A DNA stretch of 40,974 nt, taken from contig NZ_BMKZ01000030.1 of NCBI RefSeq assembly GCF_014644735.1, positions 1-40,974 on the forward strand. Direction: 5' to 3'. Under the pieces are notes generated by a model that saw only the letters and a list, made by a program, of their open reading frames with translations, did no database searches and had not been told where the DNA came from. Source of the stretch: Caldalkalibacillus thermarum. GTDB lineage: Bacteria > Bacillota > Bacilli > Caldalkalibacillales > Caldalkalibacillaceae. The position numbers and the translations under genes are program-made. Below are positions 34,011-40,974 of the stretch, piece after piece. Numbering within the stretch: position 1 is the first letter of the stretch; every line of letters starts with the position of its first letter.

Positions 34011-35468
34011 CTAACCTTCATCCCCTTTTAACGGGACTTGGACAACCGCAGTTGTCCCTTCGGTGGTTTTCTTGATGTGATACTGACCGCAGAGATCATA
34101 ATGGACAAGCATGTGGACAATTTCCATCCCTAATGATTCAGGTTGCCCCTCCTCATAACCGATCCCATTATCTTGGACGGTCACCGTCAAAACATCATGC
34201 TCTTCTTTTTTCACATGGACGCCAATCTCCCCTCTAACCTGATGAGGAAAAGCATGCTTAATACTGTTTTGAATTAATTCATGAACAATCAGCGCCAAAG
34301 AAATGGCCCGGTTGGACTGGAGAACAACTGTGTCTCCATTAATAGATATGGAAAGATGGCTTTCCTCATGATTTCGGTTCTGAACCAAGGTGCGGCCTAT
34401 CGTTTCAAGCAATGTCAGACATTCCGCTTCATCGGAGGTGGTGTCTGACAACACTTCATGAACGGTGGCGATACTGAGAATGCGGTCAATCATCTCTTGA
34501 AAATAAGGTAAACTGTCCTTTGGTACGCCTCTTTTCATTTGAAGACGGATGAGACTTGCCACTGTTTGCAGACTGTTTTTCACCCGGTGGTGAATCTCTT
34601 TGATGACAGCCGATTTCACAATGAGTTGTCTTTCTTTTTCCCTCAATTCAGTGATATCCCGGATCAAAATTAAACGGCCGGTTAATTGCTTAGCATGATC
34701 CCTTGTTTTAATGCATTTAACCTCAAACACTTTATTCTTGTACTTCATTTCTTCAAACAGCACTTCATCCTTGTGGTTCATTAAAACATCCAGCCAGGGA
34801 AAGAGCAGATGGAAATCGCTGCCCACAATGTCTCCCCTGTCGGCCATCTCTTCGGCCATGTGCAGTCCGAGTGAGTTGACATAGACCACTCGACCTTCAA
34901 CATCGATCAGAAACAAAGCTTCCTGAATCATGTTGGTCAGCAGGGAATTGGGTCCTGTCAGACTTATCAGGGTTTGGCTTAATTGAGTTGTTGTTTTTGA
35001 AAGGGCTTTTAATCGCTTCTCATTTGTCGCCTGTTCACTAATGTCTTGTTCCATGATCAGGGATCCGATTGTTCGGCCGTGTTTATTTTTAATCGGTACA
35101 ACACTCTGCTTGACCAGCTTCCCCTCTTGGGAAATCGCTCGTTTGCGAAAAACCGGTTTTCCCCGCTGATGGGTCAGGACAACAGCAGGTTCATAGGACT
35201 TGTAAGCAATCTTCCCCACCACGGACTGAGTATACAATGAGGGTGCAGTCGTTGGGGCAGCTTCAGCAACGACTATGGCATGTTGCTGATCTTTGAGCGG
35301 ACAATCGATAAATATATTGGCCTGGGCCAAATCAGCCATTTGTTGCAAGTTCTTGGCCTGTTCACAAATCAAGTCAATATCTTCTTCCGACAAACTTGTA
35401 TATTTGTTACAAATCTTCTTAATAAAAGTACTATTGCAATAGGTTGATTCAGCGGTCAATTCGTCCAT
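34011..35468 (-). CDS. eutW: EutW sensor histidine kinase
   Basis: This 485-residue soluble kinase lacks membrane helices. Residues about 25-150 resemble a GAF-like/pocR-type ligand-sensing domain (cysteines 11, 20, 35 and 56 are notable). A PAS domain follows (about 175-275, LLTNMIQEALFLIDVEGRVVYVNSLG), then a HisKA_2 dimerisation helix with EIHHRVKNSLQTVASLI (phospho-His293 or 294). The HATPase domain has LIVHELIQNSIKHAF and VQDNGIGYEEG. It is the sensor partner of EutV in Gram-positive eut loci, where ethanolamine is the ligand. The gene has a consensus promoter and a terminator leader, giving positive autoregulation. Confidence 0.95.
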   Translation of the reverse strand: MDELTAESTYCNSTFIKKICNKYTSLSEEDIDLICEQAKNLQQMADLAQANIFIDCPLKDQQHAIVVAEAAPTTAPSLYTQSVVGKIAYKSYEPAVVLTHQRGKPVFRKRAISQEGKLVKQSVVPIKNKHGRTIGSLIMEQDISEQATNEKRLKALSKTTTQLSQTLISLTGPNSLLTNMIQEALFLIDVEGRVVYVNSLGLHMAEEMADRGDIVGSDFHLLFPWLDVLMNHKDEVLFEEMKYKNKVFEVKCIKTRDHAKQLTGRLILIRDITELREKERQLIVKSAVIKEIHHRVKNSLQTVASLIRLQMKRGVPKDSLPYFQEMIDRILSIATVHEVLSDTTSDEAECLTLLETIGRTLVQNRNHEESHLSISINGDTVVLQSNRAISLALIVHELIQNSIKHAFPHQVRGEIGVHVKKEEHDVLTVTVQDNGIGYEEGQPESLGMEIVHMLVHYDLCGQYHIKKTTEGTTAVVQVPLKGDEG

Positions 35469-35491
35469 AGCTCATGTCCCCTTTTCGAAAC

Positions 35492-35532
35492 AAAAAAGGC
35501 GCACAACTCCCATCGTTGCTGGCGCCGTTGCC
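35492..35532 (-). promoter_or_regulatory. eutW leader: terminator with EutV-type (ANTAR) hairpin
   Basis: On the minus strand GGCGCCAGCAAC (35515-35526 region) pairs with GTTGTGCGCC with two bulges and is followed by TTTTTT (35492-35497). GGC-AACGGC-GCC (35521-35532) forms a small hairpin with A at loop position 1 and G at position 4, overlapping the terminator arm. The 12-base core matches the eutA leader except for one base. The first hairpin of the usual ANTAR pair is not obvious by eye. Confidence 0.7.
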
Positions 35533-35556
35533 AAGAATGCATATTGACTTAGTACT

Positions 35557-35586
35557 TTTATATCACTTCGACGCCACGGTTGTCAA
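35557..35586 (-). promoter_or_regulatory. SigA-type promoter of eutWV
   Basis: TTGACA (35581-35586) and TATAAA (35557-35562) on the minus strand are separated by 18 bases, close to the sigma-A consensus. Transcription would start near 35550 and pass through the ANTAR hairpin and terminator before eutW. This gives the eut half a promoter of its own, separate from the upstream aminopropanol-type genes. Confidence 0.7.
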
Positions 35587-35594
35587 TATTCATA

Positions 35595-35873
35595 TTATTT
35601 TATCTTTTTTACTAACAATTCACTGATTTCAGTATCTGCATGAGGAATGACGTTATAAGCAATCAGAGATCCGACTCTCTCGGCTACTTCTCTCCCCGCA
35701 TCTACCGCCGCCTGTACAGCGCTAACATCTCCTTCTATAAAAGTGGTGATAAGAGCTGGGTCCATTTTATTTTGATTGACAAGGCGGACATCAGCAGTTT
35801 TGAGCATAGCATCGGCTGCTTCAATAGAAGTAGCTATCCCTCTTGTTTCGATCATCCCTATTGCTTTACTCAA
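35595..35873 (-). CDS. BMC-H shell protein of the upstream module
   Basis: This single-domain shell protein, about 92 residues from the TTG at 35873 ([29 protein letters not shown]), ends ERVGSLIAYNVIPHADTEISELLVKKIK. The pore and hexamer-packing elements (VEAxxAGREVAERVG, DVSAVQAAVDAG) are typical. A GTG at 35882 is an alternative start two bases after the 75-residue gene's stop, but AGAGG is eight bases from the TTG. It is the third BMC-H in the window and the only shell gene in the upstream half. Confidence 0.92.
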   Translation of the reverse strand: MSKAIGMIETRGIATSIEAADAMLKTADVRLVNQNKMDPALITTFIEGDVSAVQAAVDAGREVAERVGSLIAYNVIPHADTEISELLVKKIK

Positions 35874-35884
35874 CTTCCTCACCT

Positions 35885-36112
35885 CTACATAGAAGCCGTA
35901 ATTTTATTCCAATGTCTAATTTCCTGATCAGTAAGAGGACGGACGTCTGTTTCCTTGTTGACGGAACCCTTTCTGCTCTCTATTGCTGACATCGAGCAAG
36001 TAATCTCATTCCAATGCCTAATTTCCTCTGCAGTAAGAGGACGGATAGCTGCTGTCTCCTCTAATTTGGAAATCACTAGTTTCGTAATCTCCCTTACCAA
36101 AGCCCGATCCAT
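35885..36112 (-). CDS. 75-residue protein: encapsulation-type helix plus duplicated W motif
   Basis: I recognise no named family. Residues 1-20 (MDRALVREITKLVISKLEET) form an amphipathic helix very like the EutC N-terminus (MDRETVTAITRLVLKKLEEM). Two copies of RPLTxxEIRHWNxIT follow (about 24-38 and 58-72), joined by a Ser/Lys/Glu-rich linker of roughly 20 residues. GGGGG lies seven bases before the ATG; the 11 upstream in-frame codons are unlikely to be used. The layout suggests a small cargo or adaptor protein carried by the shell, with the helix for targeting and the repeats as binding sites. No catalytic residues are apparent. It sits between the permease and the shell gene. Confidence 0.75.
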   Translation of the reverse strand: MDRALVREITKLVISKLEETAAIRPLTAEEIRHWNEITCSMSAIESRKGSVNKETDVRPLTDQEIRHWNKITASM

Positions 36113-36131
36113 TATGCAACCCCCTTCTACT

Positions 36132-37526
36132 TCACATAGATTCACTTTGACTTGTCATGCCATCACTTGTTTGTTTATCATCCATTTGGCTAAATTGTTC
36201 TTCCGGGGCATTCGGATTAATATGGTGTCTTGCCCAAGCGAAGTAATAAACAGTCGCAGCGGCAAAAGTTGCAACACACACAAAGAAGAAGGTTAGATTA
36301 GCAAAGAAGCTGGCAAATATGGCAATGACCGCTAATGCTAACGATACGATTGGTACGAAAGGGTATAGTGGTGTTTTATACGGACGTACAAGATTCGGTT
36401 CTTTTTTCCTTAAAATAAGAACAGATAGATTCATCGAAATATAAGACACCAATGCACCGAATGTCGAGATAAGAATTAAATCATCTGGGTTAAACAATAT
36501 AACTAGTATAAGCCCGATCAGGCCGGGAAGGATGAGCGCCATATAGGGTGTTCTCCTTGTTCTATGCAACTTGGAAAGAAAATCCGGAAGATACCCTGCT
36601 CTAGAAAGCGCGAAAATCTGGCGTGAATAAGCTAATATGACCCCTGAAAAACTGGCAATTAATCCAACTAAACCAATGGAGGCGAGAATTTGTGCTAACC
36701 AGTAACTGTTGCCGAAGGTTGCTCCTACTGCAAATGGCAGAGGGTCCTCAGCCGTGCTCATTTGTTCAATGCCGCCTAATCCAATGGCTGTTGTCGTCGT
36801 CAAAACGGACAATATGATTAATGTGATAATCCCCGATATAATGCCTTTAGGCATATCTTTTTTCGGATCGCGCGTTTCTTCCGATAACAACGGCAGCATT
36901 TCAATAGCCAGAAACAGCCACATCGCATACGGTAATGCAGCCCATATTCCCTGAACTCCTCCAGGGATTAATGAACTCTCGCCAGAACCGAATAAATTTT
37001 CCACTTTGATCTGCGGCAGACCAACAAAATACATGAGGACTAGTAATGCTAAAGCGACAAAAACAAGTATAGTTTCCAGCCTGGCGTATTCTTTAATCCC
37101 GATAATGTGAACAACGATGAAGAAAACAAACAAAACAGCTGCAGCTACAACAGAGTTGATTACTGGAAACAAGAAGTTAATGTATGCACCGATGCCAATC
37201 GCAATAATAGGAGCTGCAATGAAATATTCCAAAATAACCCCTATGCCGGTTAAAAAGCCAACAAATGGTCCCATTGCACGCCTTGCAAATGAATAAGGTC
37301 CGCCTGCATGAGGCAAGGCTGTCGATAACTCTGAAATACCGAGACACATGAACGCATACATGATAGCCATAAAAGCAATGGCGATCAGCATACCAACATA
37401 GCCCGATTCAGCTAAACCAAAGTTCCAACCAAAGTAGTTGCCCGAAATAACAATTCCGACTCCAATCACCCACAAATGAAATGGTCTTAATGTCTTCTTC
37501 AATTCAAGATTTTTGGTTGCTTCCAT
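36132..37526 (-). CDS. APC-family amino acid/amine permease (ethanolamine permease-like)
   Basis: This 464-residue transporter of the amino acid-polyamine-organocation family has about 12 helices. It has the opening LRPFHLWVIGVGIVISGNYFGWNFGLAESG and the family loop SFARRAMGPFVGFLTGIGVILEYF. Residues 1-12 and a polar C-terminal tail (about 435-464) are cytoplasmic. Its sequence character fits the Eat/ethanolamine permease group. Eut loci usually use EutH instead, so this gene may import ethanolamine, 1-amino-2-propanol or both. GAAGGAGATCAGAT precedes the ATG. It is in the upstream module, 85 bases after the kinase. Confidence 0.88.
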   Translation of the reverse strand: MEATKNLELKKTLRPFHLWVIGVGIVISGNYFGWNFGLAESGYVGMLIAIAFMAIMYAFMCLGISELSTALPHAGGPYSFARRAMGPFVGFLTGIGVILEYFIAAPIIAIGIGAYINFLFPVINSVVAAAVLFVFFIVVHIIGIKEYARLETILVFVALALLVLMYFVGLPQIKVENLFGSGESSLIPGGVQGIWAALPYAMWLFLAIEMLPLLSEETRDPKKDMPKGIISGIITLIILSVLTTTTAIGLGGIEQMSTAEDPLPFAVGATFGNSYWLAQILASIGLVGLIASFSGVILAYSRQIFALSRAGYLPDFLSKLHRTRRTPYMALILPGLIGLILVILFNPDDLILISTFGALVSYISMNLSVLILRKKEPNLVRPYKTPLYPFVPIVSLALAVIAIFASFFANLTFFFVCVATFAAATVYYFAWARHHINPNAPEEQFSQMDDKQTSDGMTSQSESM

Positions 37527-37611
37527 ATCTGATCTCCTTCTTTCATAAATTGTTAACTGTCATTTGGCGCGAATATTGAGTAAATGAAAAATTAAGAAAA
37601 TATCTCGTTAG

Positions 37612-38625
37612 TTACCTAAATTTTGCTAAATAATCTTTTGCCAATGCATCAGTCGCTTCGGTATATCCACTTCCCATTTCTCTTGCTGTTTCGTTATCAC
37701 GGCTGCCGATCCAAGAAATCAGCATTAACCTTCTCAACATAATAAAGGTTGGAATTTCTTGTTCCTCCTCTTCAGAAAGAGGCCGCACTTTGCGATATCC
37801 TTTCACCCACGCTTTCACCAATTCAGGAACATAAGGTTTATGCTCGATGAAGCTGAGCGCGGCTCCTAGATCGAAAAGGTACCAGCCGAATCCGCAATCA
37901 TCAAAATCAATTACCTTAATTTTATTATCCTCAACAAGTAAATTGGCCAGCCGCAAATCGGCATGAATGAGTCCAAACCGGTCCGGGCCTTTTCCGAATT
38001 TTTCTAGGCGACGTTTAATCACCTCGGATACTTCTTGGAATAGTTTTTTTCTTTCCGGAGTGATGGCAACCCCATCCTGCCATCTTCCCCACTTCGGATT
38101 TTCTCCAAGAATGGTCTCATAATCCCACGGTTCGCGATCCAATGTCTGAGCCTCTTGCCAATTTTGGCTGTGATTGTGTAAATGAGCAGTAATCTCCCCA
38201 AGTATTTCAAACTGATGAATGAGTTCCTGTTCATTATTTTCATCTGGAGCCTGGCCTTCCAGAAAGGTAAACATCGTGCAATGATACTCACGAGGATCAT
38301 TTTCAAGTTTCACGCTTTGAACATATTCCCCGTTCGTTCCTGAAACGGGTACAGGCACTTCGATCGGTGATTGTTGATCAATTGCTCTCATCCAGGCAAG
38401 TTCACTTTCGATTTGAGACTTTTTATGATAGTCGGGGCGGCACACCCGTAAGATGTTTTTTTGGCCGGTTATCCGGCTCTCGACGAGATATGTGGCATTC
38501 TCGGAATAATCTAACAGCTTCACGGTCGGTTGATCGTCAGTAAAGAATAAAAGAATGGCACAGTTGGCAACTTTATTAAATTTTTGTACAGATTTTCCCC
38601 AGCTTTCTGTACTTGGAATGCTCAT
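37612..38625 (-). CDS. APH-fold small-molecule kinase (candidate 1-amino-2-propanol kinase)
   Basis: This 337-residue phosphotransferase has the choline/aminoglycoside kinase fold. The Brenner motif is LIHADLRLANLL (His221, Asp223, Asn228) and the metal-binding Asp is in VIDFDDCGFGWYLFDLG (Asp240/Asp242). The N-terminal lobe (about 30-125) carries the nucleotide-binding region. Homologues in Mycobacterium and Rhodococcus microcompartment loci phosphorylate 1-amino-2-propanol; in this window it also sits between the PLP enzyme and the permease. Homoserine kinase II or ethanolamine kinase are alternatives. GAGAGGAGTTAATGGA precedes the ATG, and the gene starts four bases past the PLP gene's end. 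Confidence 0.82.
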   Translation of the reverse strand: MSIPSTESWGKSVQKFNKVANCAILLFFTDDQPTVKLLDYSENATYLVESRITGQKNILRVCRPDYHKKSQIESELAWMRAIDQQSPIEVPVPVSGTNGEYVQSVKLENDPREYHCTMFTFLEGQAPDENNEQELIHQFEILGEITAHLHNHSQNWQEAQTLDREPWDYETILGENPKWGRWQDGVAITPERKKLFQEVSEVIKRRLEKFGKGPDRFGLIHADLRLANLLVEDNKIKVIDFDDCGFGWYLFDLGAALSFIEHKPYVPELVKAWVKGYRKVRPLSEEEEQEIPTFIMLRRLMLISWIGSRDNETAREMGSGYTEATDALAKDYLAKFR

Positions 38626-38629
38626 TCCA

Positions 38630-39904
38630 TTAACTCCTCTCCGCCATAAAAGTATACTTAATAGCTTGCGCCGCTTCTTTTATACTCTGTTCGCACCTTG
38701 TCAGTAAATCGTCACAGTATGCCTGGTCGCAGAGCAATCCTGGTTTAAATTGCAGCACCCTCGGATCCAGCATCGAATAAATGGCCCATACCCCATTTTT
38801 ATAAAGTGAACGCATCACATATTTGGCGCCTTCGGGGTGATTAAATTCCAGGCCCATGACAACGCCCAGTTGCCGGATACCAATGAAGAAGTCCGGGTAT
38901 TTTTGTTTTATCGTTTCAAGGCCTGACCGTAAATAACGAGCCACATACTCAACATTTTTGACTACTTCCTGGCGCTGAGAGATTTCCAGCACTTTCATGG
39001 CCACAATACAGCCCAGCTCGGAGCCCCCAAACGTGGAGATATGAGCAAATCCATCCTCTTCCATCCAGCCGCCGGCTTTTTCGCTGACGACTGTGGCACC
39101 AATTGGGTAAATGCCGCCGCTCAACCCTTTGGCGGTCACCAAAATGTCAGGTTGCACCCCATAATGCTCGATGCCCCATAATTTTCCGGTCCGCATTAGC
39201 CCTGTCTGCACTTCATCGGCTATATATAACGTTCCGTAGGCTTCACACATCTCTTTAACGGTAGCTAAATAGCCTGGCTCCGGCAGGGGGAAACCATATG
39301 TTGCCGGAATGGTTTCAATCACGACACAAGCAGCATCTTCTGTAGCAAGCTCCCTTCTCATGGCTTCTACATCATTAAAGGGAACCTGGACAAATTCGGC
39401 CGGGTCGCCTTCACTCAGAAACGGGCGTGAATAGCGTTTGTTACCGATGGAAACAGCGAGCCCCGTGTGTCCATGATAACCATTTTGAATGGAAATCACT
39501 TTTTTTCGTTTCGTGGCATATCTTGCACATTTGATGGCTACATCGATCGCTTCACCTCCTCCGCTGGAGAAAATGGAATATCTGACGCTTTTGGGCGTGC
39601 ATTTGGCAAGGTCTTCGGCGAGCTGGGCACGGGCGATGGATGGAAAATGGTGATTGCCAATATCAAACTGTTCCAACGCTTCCTTTAAAGTCGCAATTAT
39701 TTCCGGATTGCGGTGACCGAGATTGTATGTGCCGCCATTCAGATGGACATCCATCAATTTCTTGCCATTCATATCGTACACGTAATAACCTTTGCGTTTG
39801 CCCATGACAAAATCGATTTCATCCTGCTGCCATTGGCGTGTTTTCCCGGGATTCCACCATGCAATGGATTGTTCAAGCACTTTTTGCTTAGTATTGTTTA
39901 ACAT
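38630..39904 (-). CDS. Class III PLP aminotransferase-fold enzyme (candidate aminoalcohol-phosphate phospho-lyase)
   Basis: This 424-residue fold-type I enzyme is of the class III aminotransferase group. It has SSGGGEAIDVAIKCARYAT (residues 113-131), NGYHGHTGLA, the cofactor pair ADEVQTGL (Asp230) and the Schiff-base Lys259 in TAKGLSGGIYPIG. The same fold includes ethanolamine-phosphate and 1-amino-2-propanol-phosphate phospho-lyases, which release aldehyde, ammonia and phosphate. The neighbouring kinase, SDR and shell genes support the phospho-lyase reading over a plain transaminase. AAGGAGTAGATGAT precedes the ATG. No encapsulation helix is obvious. Confidence 0.8.
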   Translation of the reverse strand: MLNNTKQKVLEQSIAWWNPGKTRQWQQDEIDFVMGKRKGYYVYDMNGKKLMDVHLNGGTYNLGHRNPEIIATLKEALEQFDIGNHHFPSIARAQLAEDLAKCTPKSVRYSIFSSGGGEAIDVAIKCARYATKRKKVISIQNGYHGHTGLAVSIGNKRYSRPFLSEGDPAEFVQVPFNDVEAMRRELATEDAACVVIETIPATYGFPLPEPGYLATVKEMCEAYGTLYIADEVQTGLMRTGKLWGIEHYGVQPDILVTAKGLSGGIYPIGATVVSEKAGGWMEEDGFAHISTFGGSELGCIVAMKVLEISQRQEVVKNVEYVARYLRSGLETIKQKYPDFFIGIRQLGVVMGLEFNHPEGAKYVMRSLYKNGVWAIYSMLDPRVLQFKPGLLCDQAYCDDLLTRCEQSIKEAAQAIKYTFMAERS

Positions 39905-39953
39905 ATCATCTACTCCTTACTTCTCCGTAAACTTGATGTTCAGGCGAGATCCA

Positions 39954-40712
39954 TTATTCCTCAGGTAAAATTTGCCCCCCATCCACAATGATAGTTTGTC
40001 CTGTAATATAACCCGCTTCCTTTGAAGCAAGGAAAAGCACAGCATAGGCAATATCTTCTACGGTGCCAAGTTTCTTTAAAGGAATGGCTTCGGCCATCGC
40101 TTGCAAATAATCCTCTCCCATGCCTTCCAACCCTTCAGTCAACACGTTGCCAGGCATCACCGCATTTATCGTAATGTTATATTCGGCACATTCGAGGGCA
40201 GCTGTACGCATAAAGCCTAACTGTGCCGCTTTACTGGCAGCATAATGGGACCATCCTGCGTAACCTGTAACAGGCCCCGTAATTGACGAGGTGATTACAA
40301 TGCGGCCGTACTCTGCCTGTTTTAAATAGGGAAGACACGCCTTCACCGTGATAAATGTGCCTTTCGCATTTGTATTCATGACATGGTCCCAATCCTCACC
40401 TGTCATTTGCTCTAACGATACAGAGGGGAAGATCCCCGCATTGGCACAGACAATATCAATGCTTCCAAATTTCTCATAAACCGCTTTTGCAATGGATTCC
40501 ATGGATTTTTGGTCAGTGACATCCCCTTTGCAGGCATACACTTCAACCCCGTCATCTCTTAATTCCGACGCACATTCCCCGGCAACAGAAAGATGTCTGG
40601 CTACAATGGCTACATTGGCCCCATGTTTGGCAAACACACGGGAAATGCCTTTCCCAATCCCTTTACTTCCCCCAGTCACGATCACCGTTTTCCCTTGAAA
40701 AGAAGGAAACAT
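39954..40712 (-). CDS. Short-chain dehydrogenase/reductase (candidate aminoacetone/1-amino-2-propanol dehydrogenase)
   Basis: This 252-residue classical SDR has the cofactor motif VTGGSKGIGKG (residues 12-22), NAG (90-93) and the catalytic triad Ser143 (TSSITGP), Tyr157 and Lys161 (HYAASKAA). The C-terminal IVDGGQILPEE is typical of FabG-like SDRs. In mycobacterial AAUM loci an SDR interconverts aminoacetone and S-1-amino-2-propanol. The segment GWSHYAASKAAQLGFMRTAALECAEYNITINAVMPG fits the general SDR type, and specificity is inferred from context. It is the first gene of the upstream module and overlaps a short leader frame. Confidence 0.8.
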   Translation of the reverse strand: MFPSFQGKTVIVTGGSKGIGKGISRVFAKHGANVAIVARHLSVAGECASELRDDGVEVYACKGDVTDQKSMESIAKAVYEKFGSIDIVCANAGIFPSVSLEQMTGEDWDHVMNTNAKGTFITVKACLPYLKQAEYGRIVITSSITGPVTGYAGWSHYAASKAAQLGFMRTAALECAEYNITINAVMPGNVLTEGLEGMGEDYLQAMAEAIPLKKLGTVEDIAYAVLFLASKEAGYITGQTIIVDGGQILPEE

Positions 40713-40762
40713 TTCAACACCCGCCTTTCCAAAATGTGTAATTTATGAACCATCGACAACAT
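40682..40762 (-). CDS. Possible 26-residue leader peptide overlapping the SDR start
   Basis: An ATG at 40762 has a near-perfect AGGAGGGCAGAC site, better than that of the SDR ATG. It encodes MLSMVHKLHILERRVLKCF followed by LLFKGKR and stops inside the SDR gene in another frame. It might be a translational-coupling leader or simply a false start. Small size makes the evidence weak. Confidence 0.3.
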   Translation of the reverse strand: MLSMVHKLHILERRVLKCFLLFKGKR

Positions 40763-40974
40763 GTCTGCCCTCCTGTAAAGAATAATTATGTTGAACATGG
40801 TTGACTTATGTATATTTGTGTCTTCTCCATATCCTTTAATTAAACGCGAGCTTTTTGCAAAATAACATTTTTACCGTCAGGTAACAAAAAGTTTGGCATC
40901 AAGTACCATAATTGGTTGTAGAGCGATTGTTCTGAGGTGATTGAGGGTATATTTTCCCCCTCCCCACCATATGC

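Noticed and set aside
35469-35594. Adenosylcobalamin riboswitch in the eutW leader
   Set aside because: The leader from the predicted start site is only about 80 bases and holds the ANTAR-type hairpin and terminator; no B12-box could be found here or before eutA.
40890-40940. Possible sigma-54 promoter (TGGTACTTGATGC on the minus strand) before the SDR gene
   Set aside because: The GG and GC elements are 8 rather than 10 bases apart.
1-40974. CRISPR arrays
   Set aside because: No regularly spaced direct repeats or cas genes were seen; the only direct repeats are the IS left ends.

Overview
The window looks like a chromosomal segment from a Bacillaceae-type Firmicute. This rests on strong AGGAGG-type ribosome binding sites, many TTG and GTG starts, a Gram-positive mtlA-mtlR-mtlF-mtlD order, a CcpA-type cre site, and a eut locus controlled by an ANTAR two-component system. 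A moderately thermophilic or alkaliphilic bacillus is a guess. Almost every gene is on the minus strand.

Region 1 (about 270-9422) is a catabolic and uptake operon read leftward. It holds an RpiR-family regulator, an M20 peptidase/deacylase, a complete peptide-type ABC importer (lipoprotein, two permeases, two ATPases) and an enolase-superfamily N-acylamino acid racemase. Together these suggest import of a peptide or N-acylated amino acid, followed by racemisation and hydrolysis.

Region 2 (about 9600-14900) is an accessory patch full of wreckage. It contains a PucR C-terminal relic, a truncated PIN toxin with its 50-residue partner, a decayed IS200/IS605-type tnpB element with its right-end RNA, a transsulfuration enzyme, a nicotinamidase, an AbrB-like antitoxin with a frameshifted Doc toxin, and a second tnpB left end fused to the 3' end of an aldehyde dehydrogenase gene. 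Direct repeats of the IS left end lie about 3.3 kb apart.

Region 3 (about 15050-22800) has a His/Tyr/Pro-rich small protein on the plus strand, an AGCS sodium:amino acid symporter, and the mannitol PTS operon with a well-formed promoter and cre site.

Region 4 (about 22750-40760) is the most interesting part: one long leftward array of bacterial microcompartment (BMC) genes. The downstream half is an ethanolamine (EUT) compartment: eutW, eutV, eutS, eutP, eutA, eutB, eutC, eutL, eutE, a BMC-H, pduL, an unrecognised 233-residue protein, eutN, a tailed BMC-H, then a malate dehydrogenase. The upstream half is SDR, class III PLP enzyme, APH-fold kinase, APC permease, a 75-residue protein and a BMC-H. 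It has the gene content of the aminoacetone / 1-amino-2-propanol compartment (RMM/AAUM type) known from Mycobacterium. The upstream half lacks its own acylating aldehyde dehydrogenase and PduL, so the simplest reading is a dual-substrate compartment. Ethanolamine (via EutBC) and 1-amino-2-propanol (via kinase and phospho-lyase) would feed acetaldehyde and propionaldehyde into a shared EutE-PduL core.

Two leaders, before eutW and before eutA, each carry an intrinsic terminator. The 5' arm of each terminator overlaps a GGC/GCC hairpin with an AACGrC hexaloop, as expected for EutV-controlled antitermination. The 75-residue protein pairs an EutC-like N-terminal amphipathic helix with two copies of an RPLTxxEIRHWNxIT motif and is a candidate targeting adaptor.
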